A stretch of 50,634 nt of DNA from Flavobacterium psychroterrae (GCF_018380615.1 NZ_JAGYVZ010000029.1:1-50634); one strand, 5' to 3'; shown: positions 1 to 9,610, counted from the stretch's first letter. Notes: generated by a model from the sequence alone, not told the origin. Made by a program: numbers and translations.

Positions 1-122
1 ATAGAAAAACAACTAATAGAATAAAATAATTTTATATTTTTAAACTACTTTTTAGACACCTTTTTGAGTTCATTTATACTGCTCACTTTTATCCAGAATT
101 AGGTGCTCACTTTATCCAGAAT
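1..122 (+). mobile_element. Right end of an IS21-like insertion sequence (partial)
   Basis: Two near-identical 19-20 bp direct repeats (TGCTCACTTTTATCCAGAAT at 80-99 and the same minus one T at 104-122) lie side by side. Repeated terminal sequences of this kind are typical of IS21-family ends. A reading frame ends at base 24 (IEKQLIE then stop) and could be the C-terminus of an istB-like gene lying outside the window. The host gene remnant begins directly after the second repeat, so the element edge is probably near 122. The family assignment is inference from the repeat layout. Confidence 0.45.
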
Positions 123-285
123 ATCCATTAAAGGATTTATAGATGAAATTAATACAGAAAAACCTTTAAGAGTAAATGATTTGCTTAAAAAACTAGATAG
201 CGACTGGAATGAAGATATAGGGTTGTATTTAATAAGTGAAATCCATAAAAATCATGGTATTAAAAAAATAAAAATAAGTAATTAA
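103..285 (+). pseudogene. C-terminal remnant of an oxygenase-like paralogue, truncated by the IS
   Basis: The open frame starts inside the IS end (GTG at 103); only the part from about base 121 is native. It encodes roughly 55 residues matching the detached domain at 1285-1590: both contain an (S/C)IK.(F/L)ID.IN stretch, a DLL.KLD.DW segment and IGLY(L/I)(I)SEI.KNHGI. It therefore looks like the last domain of a second copy of the neighbouring oxygenase, whose N-terminal part was lost to the insertion. It ends 6 bases before the next gene. The domain looks like a small winged-helix module, which JmjC ribosomal-oxygenase-type proteins carry at the C-terminus; that identification is inference. 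Confidence 0.5.
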
Positions 286-291
286 GAAAAC

Positions 292-1284
292 ATGAAAAAT
301 ATAACAGAAGAAGTTCAAGGCAAATTTGAGTCAAACTGGTGGGATGATTTTTTAGAGGTTACAAATAATATGTCTGAAACAAAAGTCATTAAAAATTGTA
401 TTTCTAAAGAGGAAACCAATTTAATGCAAACTTATATACTTGAGATTATATCTGATCTGGCTAAATTAAGAACTCAAGATTATGGATACAGAGTGTACAA
501 AGGAGGTACTTTGCTTACGAGTAATGAAATGGTTGAAATTTATAATTCTCCTCCTAAAAAGGATGAAAGCCTTCAAGATTGGACAAACAGAACATTTGGG
601 AATGAAAAATTTGGAATGTTAATCAATCAGGCGGAACGATTTAATTTAGACTTATCAAAATCCATAGCACTAAAGTTAGGTCCATTGCTAAAAAAAATAG
701 GAATGCCAACAGAGGGAGTTATTTTTACATTATTTGTAGGTAATTATGACAAAACTCCGCTGGGGATACACAAAGATTTACCCGGAAAAAGTGTGATTCA
801 TTTTCATCTTGGTCCAGGAAGCAAAACAATGTATACATGGGATACAGAAAAATATTTAGATCTCGTTGGGGAAAAAATATATAATAATTATGACATTGCC
901 AACTACATACCTCATGCAAATAAACATGTAATAGATGAAGGTGATTTATATTTCATGCCAGAGGATTTATATCATGTAGGCACCCAAGATGATTTGTCAA
1001 TTGCCATTGGTTGCTGGTGTTATAATCGCTCAAATCTTGATTTTGCAAAGCGACTACAATCTTTATTTCAAGAAAAAGTTTTAAAAGTGACAGATGTTAA
1101 TCTAAAGGCAGATAAAAACGATCTGGACGATACAAGTTCTGTAGAAAAAACTTTAGATTTATTTGACATACCTAAAGACTTAGAAAATTTAAGTTTTAAA
1201 GATGTCATGAGAGAAACCTATAAAGATCTCCGTTATTCATTATACAGTAATGCTGGATATAGAACTAGTCCATTTCCTAAATAA
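292..1284 (+). CDS. JmjC/cupin-type Fe(II)/2-oxoglutarate oxygenase, C-terminal domain cut off
   Basis: The 330-residue protein has an HxD pair (GIHKDLPGKS, around residue 160) and a later histidine in a DLYFMPEDLYHVGTQ segment (around 230). This spacing fits the metal-binding facial triad of JmjC/cupin-fold oxygenases. Such enzymes hydroxylate proteins or peptides, and next to a C39-peptidase exporter the likely job is tailoring a ribosomally made peptide. The TAA at 1282-1284 is followed in the same frame by 101 more sense codons with no ATG or GTG start, so the original protein was probably about 430 residues with a C-terminal winged-helix-like domain. No precursor peptide gene was recognised. 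The fold is moderately sure; the substrate is unknown. Confidence 0.6.
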   Translation: MKNITEEVQGKFESNWWDDFLEVTNNMSETKVIKNCISKEETNLMQTYILEIISDLAKLRTQDYGYRVYKGGTLLTSNEMVEIYNSPPKKDESLQDWTNRTFGNEKFGMLINQAERFNLDLSKSIALKLGPLLKKIGMPTEGVIFTLFVGNYDKTPLGIHKDLPGKSVIHFHLGPGSKTMYTWDTEKYLDLVGEKIYNNYDIANYIPHANKHVIDEGDLYFMPEDLYHVGTQDDLSIAIGCWCYNRSNLDFAKRLQSLFQEKVLKVTDVNLKADKNDLDDTSSVEKTLDLFDIPKDLENLSFKDVMRETYKDLRYSLYSNAGYRTSPFPK

Positions 1285-1590
1285 AAATACAATTTATTTA
1301 ATTTTGACGATTATATAGAGCTGGACAAACCTTATAAAATTCTTTATAAAACATCTATTGATAATGAAAAACTACATGTTTTTGTAAGAGGAATTAAAAT
1401 TGAGCTAAATAATTTTGAATGTATAAAATTTTTAATTGATGCCATTAATATTGGAGACCCCATAAAGATTAGTGATTTATTATCAAAATTAGATGAGGAC
1501 TGGGATGATGAGATTGGTTTGTATATACTTAGCGAAATATATAAAAATCATGGTATAGCTCTAGTGACTGAATTAAGTAGTATAGAATAA
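1285..1590 (+). pseudogene. Detached C-terminal domain of the oxygenase (after an in-frame stop)
   Basis: These 101 sense codons continue directly in frame from the TAA at 1282-1284 and end one base before the exporter's GTG start. There is no ATG or GTG in the frame, so separate translation is unlikely. The C-terminal half matches the remnant at 121-285 (DLLSKLDEDW, then IGLYILSEIYKNHGI). The simplest reading is a nonsense mutation that split an oxygenase with a C-terminal winged-helix-like domain. Stop-codon readthrough or a sequence error are alternatives. Confidence 0.55.
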
Positions 1591-3783
1591 GTGAATTTTA
1601 CCCATCAACAAGATCAAATGGACTGCGGTCCTGCATGCCTTTCAATGATAGCCAGTTTTTACAAGAAAAACTACAGTCTACGATTTTTAAGAGATCACTC
1701 CTTCATCAGCCGTGAAGGAGTTTCTTTATTAGGGATAACTGAGGCTGCGCAACGAATAGGATTCGAAACTGTTTCCGCACAACTAACCGTCGAAGAACTC
1801 CAAGAAATGCAATTGCCTTGTATTCTTCATTGGAATAAAAATCACTTTGTAGTTTTATCAAAAATATCTACCAATAGTTTTACAAAGAAAAAGCTCTTTA
1901 CTATAGCCGATCCGGGACATGGCTTTATTTCATTAAATCAAGAAAAATTTAACAAAGCTTGGTTTTCTGATGCCAATACAGGAGTGGCTTTATTTCTTGA
2001 ACCTACTGAAGAGTTTTACAAAAAAATTCCTCAAAAAATAGAAAAACTATCCGTTAAGTATATTTTAAGCTATCTCATCCCTTATAAAAAAAAATTCATA
2101 TTATTGTTTTTTATGCTTTTGTTGGGGAGTGGTTTAACCTTAATATTTCCATTTCTTACCCAAAGTCTCATTGATAATGGGGTTAATAAAAAGAATATGA
2201 GCTTTATCACTCTTATTTTATTAGCTCAGTTAGGACTCTTTTTAGGATCTATCACTATAGAAATTATTCGAAATTCTATAATGCTTTTTGTAGGTACAAA
2301 AATCAGTATTACTATTATTTCAGATTATCTCAAAAAAATATTGAATTTATCCGTTCAATTTTTTGATTCAAAAATGACTGGGGATTTTGCACAGCGTATA
2401 CAAGATAACGAGAAAATAGAACATTTCTTGACTTCCCAAAGTTTGGTTACATTTTTTTCCATGATGACCTTTTCGGTTTTCTTTGGTGTACTTTGGTATT
2501 ATGATTTTAAAATCTTGGAGGTCTATTTAATTTTAACTATTCTTTCAATCGCTTGGTCTTTTTATTGGTTGCGTAAAAGAAAAGTATTAGATTATTTTCA
2601 TTTTCAACAGCGAAGCGAAAATCAAGAATCCATTTTAGAAATCATTAATGGAGTAACAGAAATGAAACTTAATCAATTTGAAGATTTCAAACGTAATGAA
2701 TGGGAAAAAATTCAACAAAAACTTTTTAGAACAAATATTAGAATTTTAAAACTGGATCAATTTCAGCTGTCGGGTTTTGAGTTTTTAAATCAATTAAAAA
2801 ACATACTTGTAACCTTTCTTGCAGCTTCTTATGTAGTAAAGGGATCTATGAGTTTAGGCCAATTGTTAAGTGTGTCATATATCATTGGTCAAATGAATGC
2901 TCCCATAAATCAATTAATTACTTTTTTTCGTTCATTACAAGAAGCAAAATTAAGTTTAGAAAGATTAAATGAAGTACAAAATCATCCTGATGAAGAAGAA
3001 GAAAGACTTATGAAATTAGATACTGTAAATAGTAAATCTCCTATTCTTGGTATAATGTTCGAGCATGTTAATTTTCAATATGAAGGTCCAAAATCCCCTT
3101 ATATTTTAAAGAATATCAATTTATTTGTTCCCGAAGGCAAAATTACTGCCATTGTTGGATCAAGCGGCAGTGGTAAAACTACCTTGATGAAATTGCTATT
3201 AAAATTTTATACTCCAACAACCGGTTCCATATTTTACAACTCCAATAACATACATGATATTTCGCCTAAATCAATAAGACAAAGCTGTGGTGTCGTAATG
3301 CAGGATGGCTTCATTTTTTCTGATACTATAGAGCGAAATATTGCTACAGGTGATGAAAGTATAAATGATGAAAAACTTAAAATGGCAGTGAAAATTGCTA
3401 ATATTGAAAACTTCATAGAAGCGTTGCCACTAAAATATAATACTAAAATTGGGGCATCTGGTAATGGAATTTCAGGAGGTCAAAAACAGCGAATTTTAAT
3501 TGCTCGTGCAGTTTATAAAAATCCTCATTATATTTTCTTTGATGAAGCTACTAGTGCTTTGGATGCCGAAAATGAAAAAATTATTCATGATAATCTTCAA
3601 GAATTCTTTAAAGGAAAAACAGTTGTAATTATTGCGCATCGTTTAAGTACCGTAAAAAATGCTGACAATATAATTGTTCTTAAGGACGGAGAAATTGTTG
3701 AAAATGGTAATCATCAAGAATTAGTTTCAAATAGAGCCAGCTATTTTAATTTAGTAAAAAATCAATTAGAGCTAGGAAATTAA
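1591..3783 (+). CDS. Peptidase C39-containing ABC exporter (PCAT, bacteriocin/RiPP type)
   Basis: This is a 730-residue inner-membrane transporter that cuts the leader off a double-glycine-type peptide and exports it. The N-terminal C39 cysteine protease has the catalytic Cys in QMDCGPACL (residues 9-17) and His-Asp in LHWNKNHFVVL and ADPGHG. Six transmembrane helices follow (about 160-450). The ATPase domain has Walker A GSSGSGKTT (about 527), signature SGGQKQR (about 630), Walker B IFFDEATSALDA and the H-loop IIAHR. Length and domain order are standard for the family. The start is GTG, placed directly after the previous stop codon, which implies translational coupling to the oxygenase remnant. 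An intrinsic terminator follows. Confidence 0.9.
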   Translation: MNFTHQQDQMDCGPACLSMIASFYKKNYSLRFLRDHSFISREGVSLLGITEAAQRIGFETVSAQLTVEELQEMQLPCILHWNKNHFVVLSKISTNSFTKKKLFTIADPGHGFISLNQEKFNKAWFSDANTGVALFLEPTEEFYKKIPQKIEKLSVKYILSYLIPYKKKFILLFFMLLLGSGLTLIFPFLTQSLIDNGVNKKNMSFITLILLAQLGLFLGSITIEIIRNSIMLFVGTKISITIISDYLKKILNLSVQFFDSKMTGDFAQRIQDNEKIEHFLTSQSLVTFFSMMTFSVFFGVLWYYDFKILEVYLILTILSIAWSFYWLRKRKVLDYFHFQQRSENQESILEIINGVTEMKLNQFEDFKRNEWEKIQQKLFRTNIRILKLDQFQLSGFEFLNQLKNILVTFLAASYVVKGSMSLGQLLSVSYIIGQMNAPINQLITFFRSLQEAKLSLERLNEVQNHPDEEEERLMKLDTVNSKSPILGIMFEHVNFQYEGPKSPYILKNINLFVPEGKITAIVGSSGSGKTTLMKLLLKFYTPTTGSIFYNSNNIHDISPKSIRQSCGVVMQDGFIFSDTIERNIATGDESINDEKLKMAVKIANIENFIEALPLKYNTKIGASGNGISGGQKQRILIARAVYKNPHYIFFDEATSALDAENEKIIHDNLQEFFKGKTVVIIAHRLSTVKNADNIIVLKDGEIVENGNHQELVSNRASYFNLVKNQLELGN

Positions 3784-3830
3784 AATAGGAATAATATGTT
3801 CGATTGTAGCCTCGGCGACTCCACAAAAAA

Positions 3831-3862
3831 AATCCTGTAAACGCTGTTTACAGGATTTTTTT
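3831..3862. terminator. Intrinsic terminator, bidirectional
   Basis: A perfect 12-bp stem (AATCCTGTAAAC at 3831-3842 with GTTTACAGGATT at 3846-3857) has a 3-base loop, a T run after it and an A run before it. It serves the exporter on + and the 1005-aa gene on -. Confidence 0.9.
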
Positions 3863-3923
3863 GTTATAATTCACTTTTAAGGAGCTATTAAATTCGATAT
3901 TTCCTTATCATCTTCGGGAAGAT

Positions 3924-6900
3924 CTATTTGATATTAACTATTTCTTTTGGCAAATTAAAAGTAAAATAAATTCTTTGTACAATACTAGACAGCCTGCGTT
4001 CTTCACTTTGATCGCCTTTTCTTTTCAGATCTCCAATACTTAAATGAAGCAATAATGATTCTCTGGATGTTTCATTATATACATATCCTTCTAATTTTGC
4101 ATTTCTTATTCGTACTAAAGCAAAGGCTCCGCCTATAAATATTTGTGCTAAATTAGAATCGAAATGTTTGTCAAGACTTTCAATGGCATAAGTTAAAGTT
4201 GGACTAAACTCTAAATCAATTTTTAATTCCTGACTATCAGGTTTATTAACAAAGTCGTAATTGGTTTGCCTCAATAATTTTAAAGTTTCCTCCATGATTT
4301 CCTTAATCATTCGGTTTTCTAAAATTGCTTGCGCAAATTTATGTTGATGAAAATCAAAATTACGATTTTGTAAACCTTCACCTGTTGCAAATTCATAAAG
4401 CAAAATAGCAACTGTAGCTTCATAACTTTTTGTAAATAATAGTTGTTTATCATTTTCATTCAGTTTTTTAACACCCGAATAAATGCGTTCTGCTGTTTTA
4501 GCCAAGACACTTCCTGCTATTTCGTTAGGTAAATCAGTAATTTCTTGTGCGATTTTTGCACCTATTTTAATTCCTTTTTCTATTATTTTTTCACCTATCT
4601 TTCCCCTTAAATTTTCTCTAATTTTATGAATTTCATTTATATCACCATGTAAATTTTCAATTACATCTACATATATTTTACTATAATGATCGTTTATTCT
4701 TGTTTTTTCAAATTCTTCGTTAATTTCATAGTAAAGTTCTGTTAAGTCATCTACAACTTCTTCTCCAATATCAGTTATTGAATATATTATTTCTTCAATT
4801 TTTGATATTTTGGTATTTAAATAAAGTATTACCACCTCATCTAAATTTGACAATATATAGATTGATTTTTCAGTAAGTTTACTTTTTATTCTTGATAGGC
4901 GCTCTAATAATTTGTAATCCTTTAGGTGTTTTGACTCCTCTTTTACTGCTGTTTTTTGGTCAATCCTAAAATACTTGAAAGTCTCTATGCTATTTTTCAT
5001 AGGATCTTTAAGTATTTTATCAAAAGTATCCATTTTAAAAGCATCTCTCAATTTTAAATAATACAATTCTTTAACCATCACTTGCCCAAGCTTTACCCTG
5101 TCATCGTATTTCGCAAAATTAAAAGTTGATTTTCCATTTTTAGTAAAATGTTTTTGCATGATATCTTCCGACAGATCCGGAGCCATCCAAAGTGTAAAAT
5201 TGTCATTAATTTGTTCTATAATAGCATCAAAATCTCTATTACCAGTAGTTTCTGAAACTTCATCTAATGATTTTTTTAGAAAACTATTATTTAAATTATC
5301 AAAAGAAGAATTTATAAAATCCTGAACTACAGATTGTTCAAATTCTACTAATTTGAAGTCTAATTCTTGTTGAGATAAATTTTTAAAACTTTGTTTATTT
5401 CCTTTAGCGTCTATAAATTCTCCACTTAGTTTTCCTTTTCCTTCTAAAAGTAGTTTTACATTATTCATATTATCAGAAAATAAATACCTGTTTCCTCCTT
5501 TTAAGAATTCATCAGTTTGATTAGATAAGAACCAAAGATTTAAAGGCATTTCTGAAGCTCCCAATGCCATTTCTCCATCTATCGCCGTTTTAATAGAGCC
5601 CATTGTTACTCGTGCCGCAGCATCAAACCATTCAGATATTATACCTTTCGTCTTTAAATAGGCATCAACGAATTGATAATAAGCGTGACGTTGTGCAATT
5701 GTATGATAAAAATAATGCTGCCCATTTATGGTATTATACAAGGAGGCATTCCAAAAAGTCGATCCTTCTTTTGTTGGATTTTTGATTCTGTCATAATCAT
5801 ACCATTGACCTGTTTTTAATGGGGGATAAACAAAGTATATATCACTTTTTATTTCACCTTTACCATATTTAATCTCTACCTCATTCAACAAAGTTCGTGA
5901 CCAGATAAAATACATATTTTCTACCCCAATGTCAGGATACATTTTTTGAGGACTTAAATCAGGATATATTACTTTTTTACTTTGTATCGTTATTTTTCCG
6001 GGTAAATTAGGAAACACTGATTTTAATAATAAGAAGAGTTCGTCATGCTCTGAAAATAGCTGATGAATGTTTACATCTGGATTTTTAATTTCCCGGATCA
6101 TTCTGTTGTAATATCCTTTCAAATTTTCATTTGTTTCTTCTTTGGATAATTGCAATAGTTTCAAAACCATGAAGTCACTTACTTCTGTCCAATTTATATT
6201 ATTAATTGTATCCTGCTCAATTATAGCGAGACGCCATTTTTGTAATTCAAAATACATTTTTGTAAAAAGCTCCTGACCATCTTTGCCATTAAAATCCTGA
6301 ACCTTTGCTCCTTGTTGAAAAGCTTTAGAAATATTTCTCCAATATGCTATTTCTGCAGTAAGATTTTTTTTAATAGCAGCATTTAATTTTTTCCTGATTG
6401 TCGCTTTAATAGCTTTTATAGTTGGCTTAACACTATCCGCATCGACTGTTTGAGGTACTGTTATAGTTTGTTGTGATGCAACACTGGCATAAGTTTGAGA
6501 TGTTGCGCCATGGCTAAAATTCAGAGTATTGTTTTCTACTCTTAAATTCGAAGGAGTATTGTTTTCTGATGCAGAAGAACTCGTTGTAGTTTTCCCGGAG
6601 TTATCAGTAACGCCACCTTCGATTAGAGTACTTGAAGTCATGTTATTATAGTTAGTGGTTTTTTCCTCAGAATCCGAAGAAGTATTGCTTATCAATTTGA
6701 TTGTTTTATCAGTGGTATTGATAGCGCCTTCTCCGGATAAGGAATTGAAATTGTTTGCAACAAGAGCAGCATTTTGATTTTTTTGCTCTTGCCACATTTG
6801 TACAATATCTTTTTGCTCGCCCATTTCTTTTGAAACTTTGGCTAACTCTTTTATTATTGTTTTAGTTAAATGTTCTGAGCTTTTTATATCAGCACTGTTT

Positions 6901-6941
6901 TTTATTGAAAGATTAAAATTATGAATTGAATTTTTACTCAT
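3924..6941 (-). CDS. Large protein of unknown function, co-regulated with the tail cluster
   Basis: I do not recognise this 1005-residue protein. It has no signal peptide and no clear membrane helix. Residues 1-60 are helical and charged, about 60-165 are Ser/Thr/Asn-rich and probably disordered, and the rest is mixed, with a Trp/Tyr/Phe-rich middle (about 380-520) and a helical, Ile/Glu/Lys-rich C-terminal third. It is transcribed away from the fibre block from its own copy of the cluster's late promoter (6962-7026), with a leader of only about 15-20 bases. That makes it part of the particle programme. Candidates are a loaded effector, an unusual tape-measure substitute (none is visible elsewhere) or an assembly factor. 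The flexible N-terminus before a globular body suits cargo, but this is inference. Confidence 0.55.
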   Translation of the reverse strand: MSKNSIHNFNLSIKNSADIKSSEHLTKTIIKELAKVSKEMGEQKDIVQMWQEQKNQNAALVANNFNSLSGEGAINTTDKTIKLISNTSSDSEEKTTNYNNMTSSTLIEGGVTDNSGKTTTSSSASENNTPSNLRVENNTLNFSHGATSQTYASVASQQTITVPQTVDADSVKPTIKAIKATIRKKLNAAIKKNLTAEIAYWRNISKAFQQGAKVQDFNGKDGQELFTKMYFELQKWRLAIIEQDTINNINWTEVSDFMVLKLLQLSKEETNENLKGYYNRMIREIKNPDVNIHQLFSEHDELFLLLKSVFPNLPGKITIQSKKVIYPDLSPQKMYPDIGVENMYFIWSRTLLNEVEIKYGKGEIKSDIYFVYPPLKTGQWYDYDRIKNPTKEGSTFWNASLYNTINGQHYFYHTIAQRHAYYQFVDAYLKTKGIISEWFDAAARVTMGSIKTAIDGEMALGASEMPLNLWFLSNQTDEFLKGGNRYLFSDNMNNVKLLLEGKGKLSGEFIDAKGNKQSFKNLSQQELDFKLVEFEQSVVQDFINSSFDNLNNSFLKKSLDEVSETTGNRDFDAIIEQINDNFTLWMAPDLSEDIMQKHFTKNGKSTFNFAKYDDRVKLGQVMVKELYYLKLRDAFKMDTFDKILKDPMKNSIETFKYFRIDQKTAVKEESKHLKDYKLLERLSRIKSKLTEKSIYILSNLDEVVILYLNTKISKIEEIIYSITDIGEEVVDDLTELYYEINEEFEKTRINDHYSKIYVDVIENLHGDINEIHKIRENLRGKIGEKIIEKGIKIGAKIAQEITDLPNEIAGSVLAKTAERIYSGVKKLNENDKQLLFTKSYEATVAILLYEFATGEGLQNRNFDFHQHKFAQAILENRMIKEIMEETLKLLRQTNYDFVNKPDSQELKIDLEFSPTLTYAIESLDKHFDSNLAQIFIGGAFALVRIRNAKLEGYVYNETSRESLLLHLSIGDLKRKGDQSEERRLSSIVQRIYFTFNLPKEIVNIK

Positions 6942-6961
6942 CGCTAGTTGTTTTTCTGAGT

Positions 6962-7026
6962 GTAAAAGTACTATGCAAGTTTGTGATTTTAAAATTACAA
7001 CTCACTTGTATTCAGTAGTTTCAGCA
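6962..7026 (-). promoter_or_regulatory. Late-type promoter, copy 1 (for the 1005-aa gene)
   Basis: On the minus strand the box TGCTGAAACTACTGA starts at 7026 and the -7 box TACTTTTAC starts at 6970, 56 bases apart. The coding start is at 6941. The box lies back to back with copy 2, so the two divergent promoters could share an activator. Confidence 0.75.
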
Positions 7027-7037
7027 AGTTATTCTTT

Positions 7038-7103
7038 TACTGAAACTACTGAATAGAGAAGGTTTTATTTTGTTCTTTTTCTATTGTTCTGTTCTACTTT
7101 TAC
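7038..7103 (+). promoter_or_regulatory. Late-type promoter, copy 2 (fibre block)
   Basis: The box TACTGAAACTACTGA starts at 7038 and the -7 box TACTTTTAC starts at 7095, 57 bases apart. It drives the fibre genes at 7.2-11.2 kb. The transcript leader before the small gene at 7222 is about 115 bases. Confidence 0.75.
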
Positions 7104-7221
7104 ACCCTCAAAATAAAATAGTGAAGTTGCTTTTATATCGTATTAAGATGCAAATTCTCCTCTCATTTTTACAAAAAATACCAACTCACTTCATATTAAT
7201 CATACTAAAACAATAGCCATT

Positions 7222-7341
7222 ATGGATTATCTATTTTTAAAAGGCATTACTAAAATGCCTAAAATTCCTGACAAAGGTAATTCTCCTATTTTGGATCAAT
7301 TATTAAAAAAATCCAGATTAAAAAATGCATCAGATCAATAA
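7222..7341 (+). CDS. Small protein at the head of the fibre transcript
   Basis: A 39-residue ORF beginning MDYLFLKGITKMPKIP is the first sizeable ORF after late promoter copy 2, 29 bases before the fibre gene. The small gene at 11651 occupies the same position after promoter copy 3 and also begins MDY and has a PKTPD-like segment. I do not recognise a family. It may be a real conserved micro-protein or a translated leader. Confidence 0.4.
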   Translation: MDYLFLKGITKMPKIPDKGNSPILDQLLKKSRLKNASDQ

Positions 7342-7370
7342 TTAAATTATACAATTTAAAAGCAGAAAAA

Positions 7371-8006
7371 ATGGCGATACAAAAATTAGATACCATAAAA
7401 CAATGGTTTAAAACTGGATTAAAACCGACACAGTCACAATTTTGGGACACTTGGGATTCATTCCGACATAAATATGAAAAAGTTCATGTGAAAGACATAG
7501 ATGGGATTGAAAAATTATTAGCCGGAGATAAAATTATTCCATCCGGACAGTTCATGATTTTTAAAGTTCACCCCAATACAGGTAATGAATTAGAAATAGG
7601 CGATAGCGTAATAGGATATTGTGAAGGTAATTTTCTTAGCGAAGCAACGTATTATGGCGGAGATACAAATTTGATGAGCAGTTTTACTAAATCAAATAAT
7701 ATAGTAGGGAGAATTGTATCATTTAAATTTGACGATCAACATTACGGTGATGTTATTACTTATGAACTTAATGATGAAGTATTACTACGATCATACAGCT
7801 GTGGTGTATACAATGGTATTTATCTCCTGTATAAAAGACCAGGTGAAACCGAATTTTCCAGCGCATGGCCTAGTGGTGTCTACCCACAATCATGGGTAAC
7901 ATGGCTTGAATTAACTCCTGGCACTATTATTAAATTAACAGATACTGTTGGAGGCCTGGACGATTCTGAAGAATTTATAATCTCAAACGAAATAAAAATT
8001 AAATAA
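7371..8006 (+). CDS. Tail fibre-like protein with the shared attachment N-terminus
   Basis: This 211-residue protein has a first 45 residues nearly the same as the fibre at 9670 (MAIQKLDTIKQWFKTGLKPT then QFWDTWDSFRHK). That is likely the module that joins a fibre to the baseplate. The remainder (from about residue 55) differs and reads as a small beta-rich domain ending in ELTPGTIIKLTD, which would be the receptor-facing part. It is short for a fibre, so it may be a side fibre, a chaperone-free tip or an alternative receptor binder. It is followed within 18 bases by the secreted fibre-like gene. Confidence 0.6.
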   Translation: MAIQKLDTIKQWFKTGLKPTQSQFWDTWDSFRHKYEKVHVKDIDGIEKLLAGDKIIPSGQFMIFKVHPNTGNELEIGDSVIGYCEGNFLSEATYYGGDTNLMSSFTKSNNIVGRIVSFKFDDQHYGDVITYELNDEVLLRSYSCGVYNGIYLLYKRPGETEFSSAWPSGVYPQSWVTWLELTPGTIIKLTDTVGGLDDSEEFIISNEIKIK

Positions 8007-8024
8007 AACATTATAAAAAATAAT

Positions 8025-9243
8025 ATGAAAATAATCAATATGAAAAAAGCAATTATATTATGCATGTTCATCATTGGGATGATGGCAAGCGCACAAAATC
8101 AGATTACAACTAAACCATTACAATTAAACACAGTAAAAAAAGGCCTTACAAACGATAGCATACTTGTATGGGGCGAAGATAAAGTTGTGAAGTTTATGCC
8201 TAAAAGTAGTTTTGGCAGTAAATCATCAGCTAATATTACGGCTGGTTATAATGTAACTGTAAATGGATCTGGAGATGTAAATAATCCTTACGTTATTAAT
8301 GCCAGCTACCCAACAAATGGGGCAAGTTATTCTGACAATCCTTTTACGGCTTACTGTTTTATTTATCCTGACAGAGGTTTTCAATACTATAAACAACAAT
8401 CCCCGGATAATGAAGGAAGATCTATTCAAACCACCTATGCAGATTCAAGTATAAAATATTCGTTACAAGCACCAGAAAGCAATAGTGTTAATATTGGATT
8501 CGAATTAAAATTTCCAAAACCTATTTCCAGCTACTATACCAGAACTTTACCAATATCTGTTAATGGCAATTTTGCTGATATAAATGGAAATATCGCATTG
8601 TCTCAAAATGCCGCTACTTCTACTTTGCAATCTGTAATCAATGCGGGAAACTTTATTACAAATTCACAAGGAGATAATTTAAAAATACTTCAAGACGATG
8701 GAGGCGGATCTATTAATAGAAAAGCTAATCGATATGACTACAAATGGTGTAGGTTTGAAGATTAACAATACTAATATTGGTATTTACAACCAGAGTTCCG
8801 GTAATTATCAATACGGTATGCTTTTATTAGACTCCGAAGGATCTCAAGGAATGGCACAGCTACAGGCTATAAAATACTCACAAGGCTCCGCAATATCGTT
8901 TAACAATCAAGAAGGTGCAATTGGAATTTACGGCACTTCGGCTTCGTCAAGACCAATGATAGAGCTTGCAAAAAGCTCAAAAGGTCCAGCGATTTACATA
9001 CAATCCACAAGCACTTCAACACCGTTTGTAGTTTCTAAAGCAAGTTCCGGAGGCTATTCGCCTTCAAGTAATCTATTCTCTATCAATAGCACAGGTAGTT
9101 TTCAGGTTAATTTTTCTGATGTTACTGCTCCTGCATCTGCCATCGAAAAAGGCGTTGAAGGTGAAGTAAGAATAACCCGTACTCATATTTATGTATGTAC
9201 TGCAGCAAACACTTGGGTTCGTACCGCTTTATCTACCTGGTAA
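8025..9243 (+). pseudogene. Fibre-like protein with a signal peptide, frameshifted
   Basis: Two overlapping frames make one gene. 8025-8765 gives 246 residues and 8698-9243 continues in another frame (IDMTTNGVGLKINNTNIGIYN onward) to a beta-rich C-terminus ending in YVCTAANTWVRTALSTW, a closing motif common in Bacteroidota fibres. The switch lies near 8715-8750 and would be repaired by a single-base indel; the second frame has no evident ribosome binding site of its own. The N-terminus (MKKAIILCMFIIGMMASAQ from 8040) is a clear Sec signal peptide, which is odd in a cytoplasmically assembled tail cluster. It could be a secreted surface protein that shares fibre domains, or a fibre of unusual export. 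Confidence 0.6.
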
Positions 9244-9300
9244 TAAAATACACTTACGTCATGAACTTTACTATTCAAATAAACTTAAACCTAATATTAC

Positions 9301-9492
9301 ATGAACAAAACCAAAATTGCAGTAATTGCCAGTCTATTAATTGTCTTAACTGGCTTTCTTGATACTAAATTCGATCTTTTACAAGAAGCAGGTTTTTCAT
9401 TGATAACCATCAACAAAATTAAATTAATTGGTTTGTTTTTATCGGCCGTATTACCAAGTATTACGCCTTTGTTTTCGAACGAAGAAAAGTAA
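9301..9492 (+). CDS. Small two-helix membrane protein, holin-like
   Basis: This 63-residue protein has a hydrophobic segment at about 7-20 and another at about 42-58, with a short amphipathic stretch between (DTKFDLLQEAG). Size and topology fit small phage holins or membrane accessory proteins. A second and better holin candidate lies at 35112, so this may have another role. It sits between two fibre genes in the same transcript. Confidence 0.45.
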   Translation: MNKTKIAVIASLLIVLTGFLDTKFDLLQEAGFSLITINKIKLIGLFLSAVLPSITPLFSNEEK

Positions 9493-9560
9493 AAACAGGT
9501 TCAGGAAGCTTAAAAAAAAGATCTTCATCAGTTAAATGACTGTTATTACAATTAAACAAA

Positions 9561-9610
9561 ATATACCCAAGATTCTAAAGAAGATAACTTTTATAAGCTC
9601 TTGGGTATAT
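9561..9610. repeat. Perfect 12-bp inverted repeat before the second fibre gene
   Basis: ATATACCCAAGA (9561-9572) pairs with TCTTGGGTATAT (9599-9610) around a 26-base loop. There is no T run, so it is a weak terminator at best. It may act in RNA processing or stability between fibre genes. The 9493-9669 stretch holds nothing else I can support. Confidence 0.5.

Noticed and set aside
725..919. Minus-strand frame inside the oxygenase
   Set aside because: It is a shadow of the conserved oxygenase core and has no promoter.
9561..9610. Recombinase site for fibre inversion
   Set aside because: The inverted repeat is a short hairpin, both fibre modules are on the same strand and there is no recombinase gene in the window.
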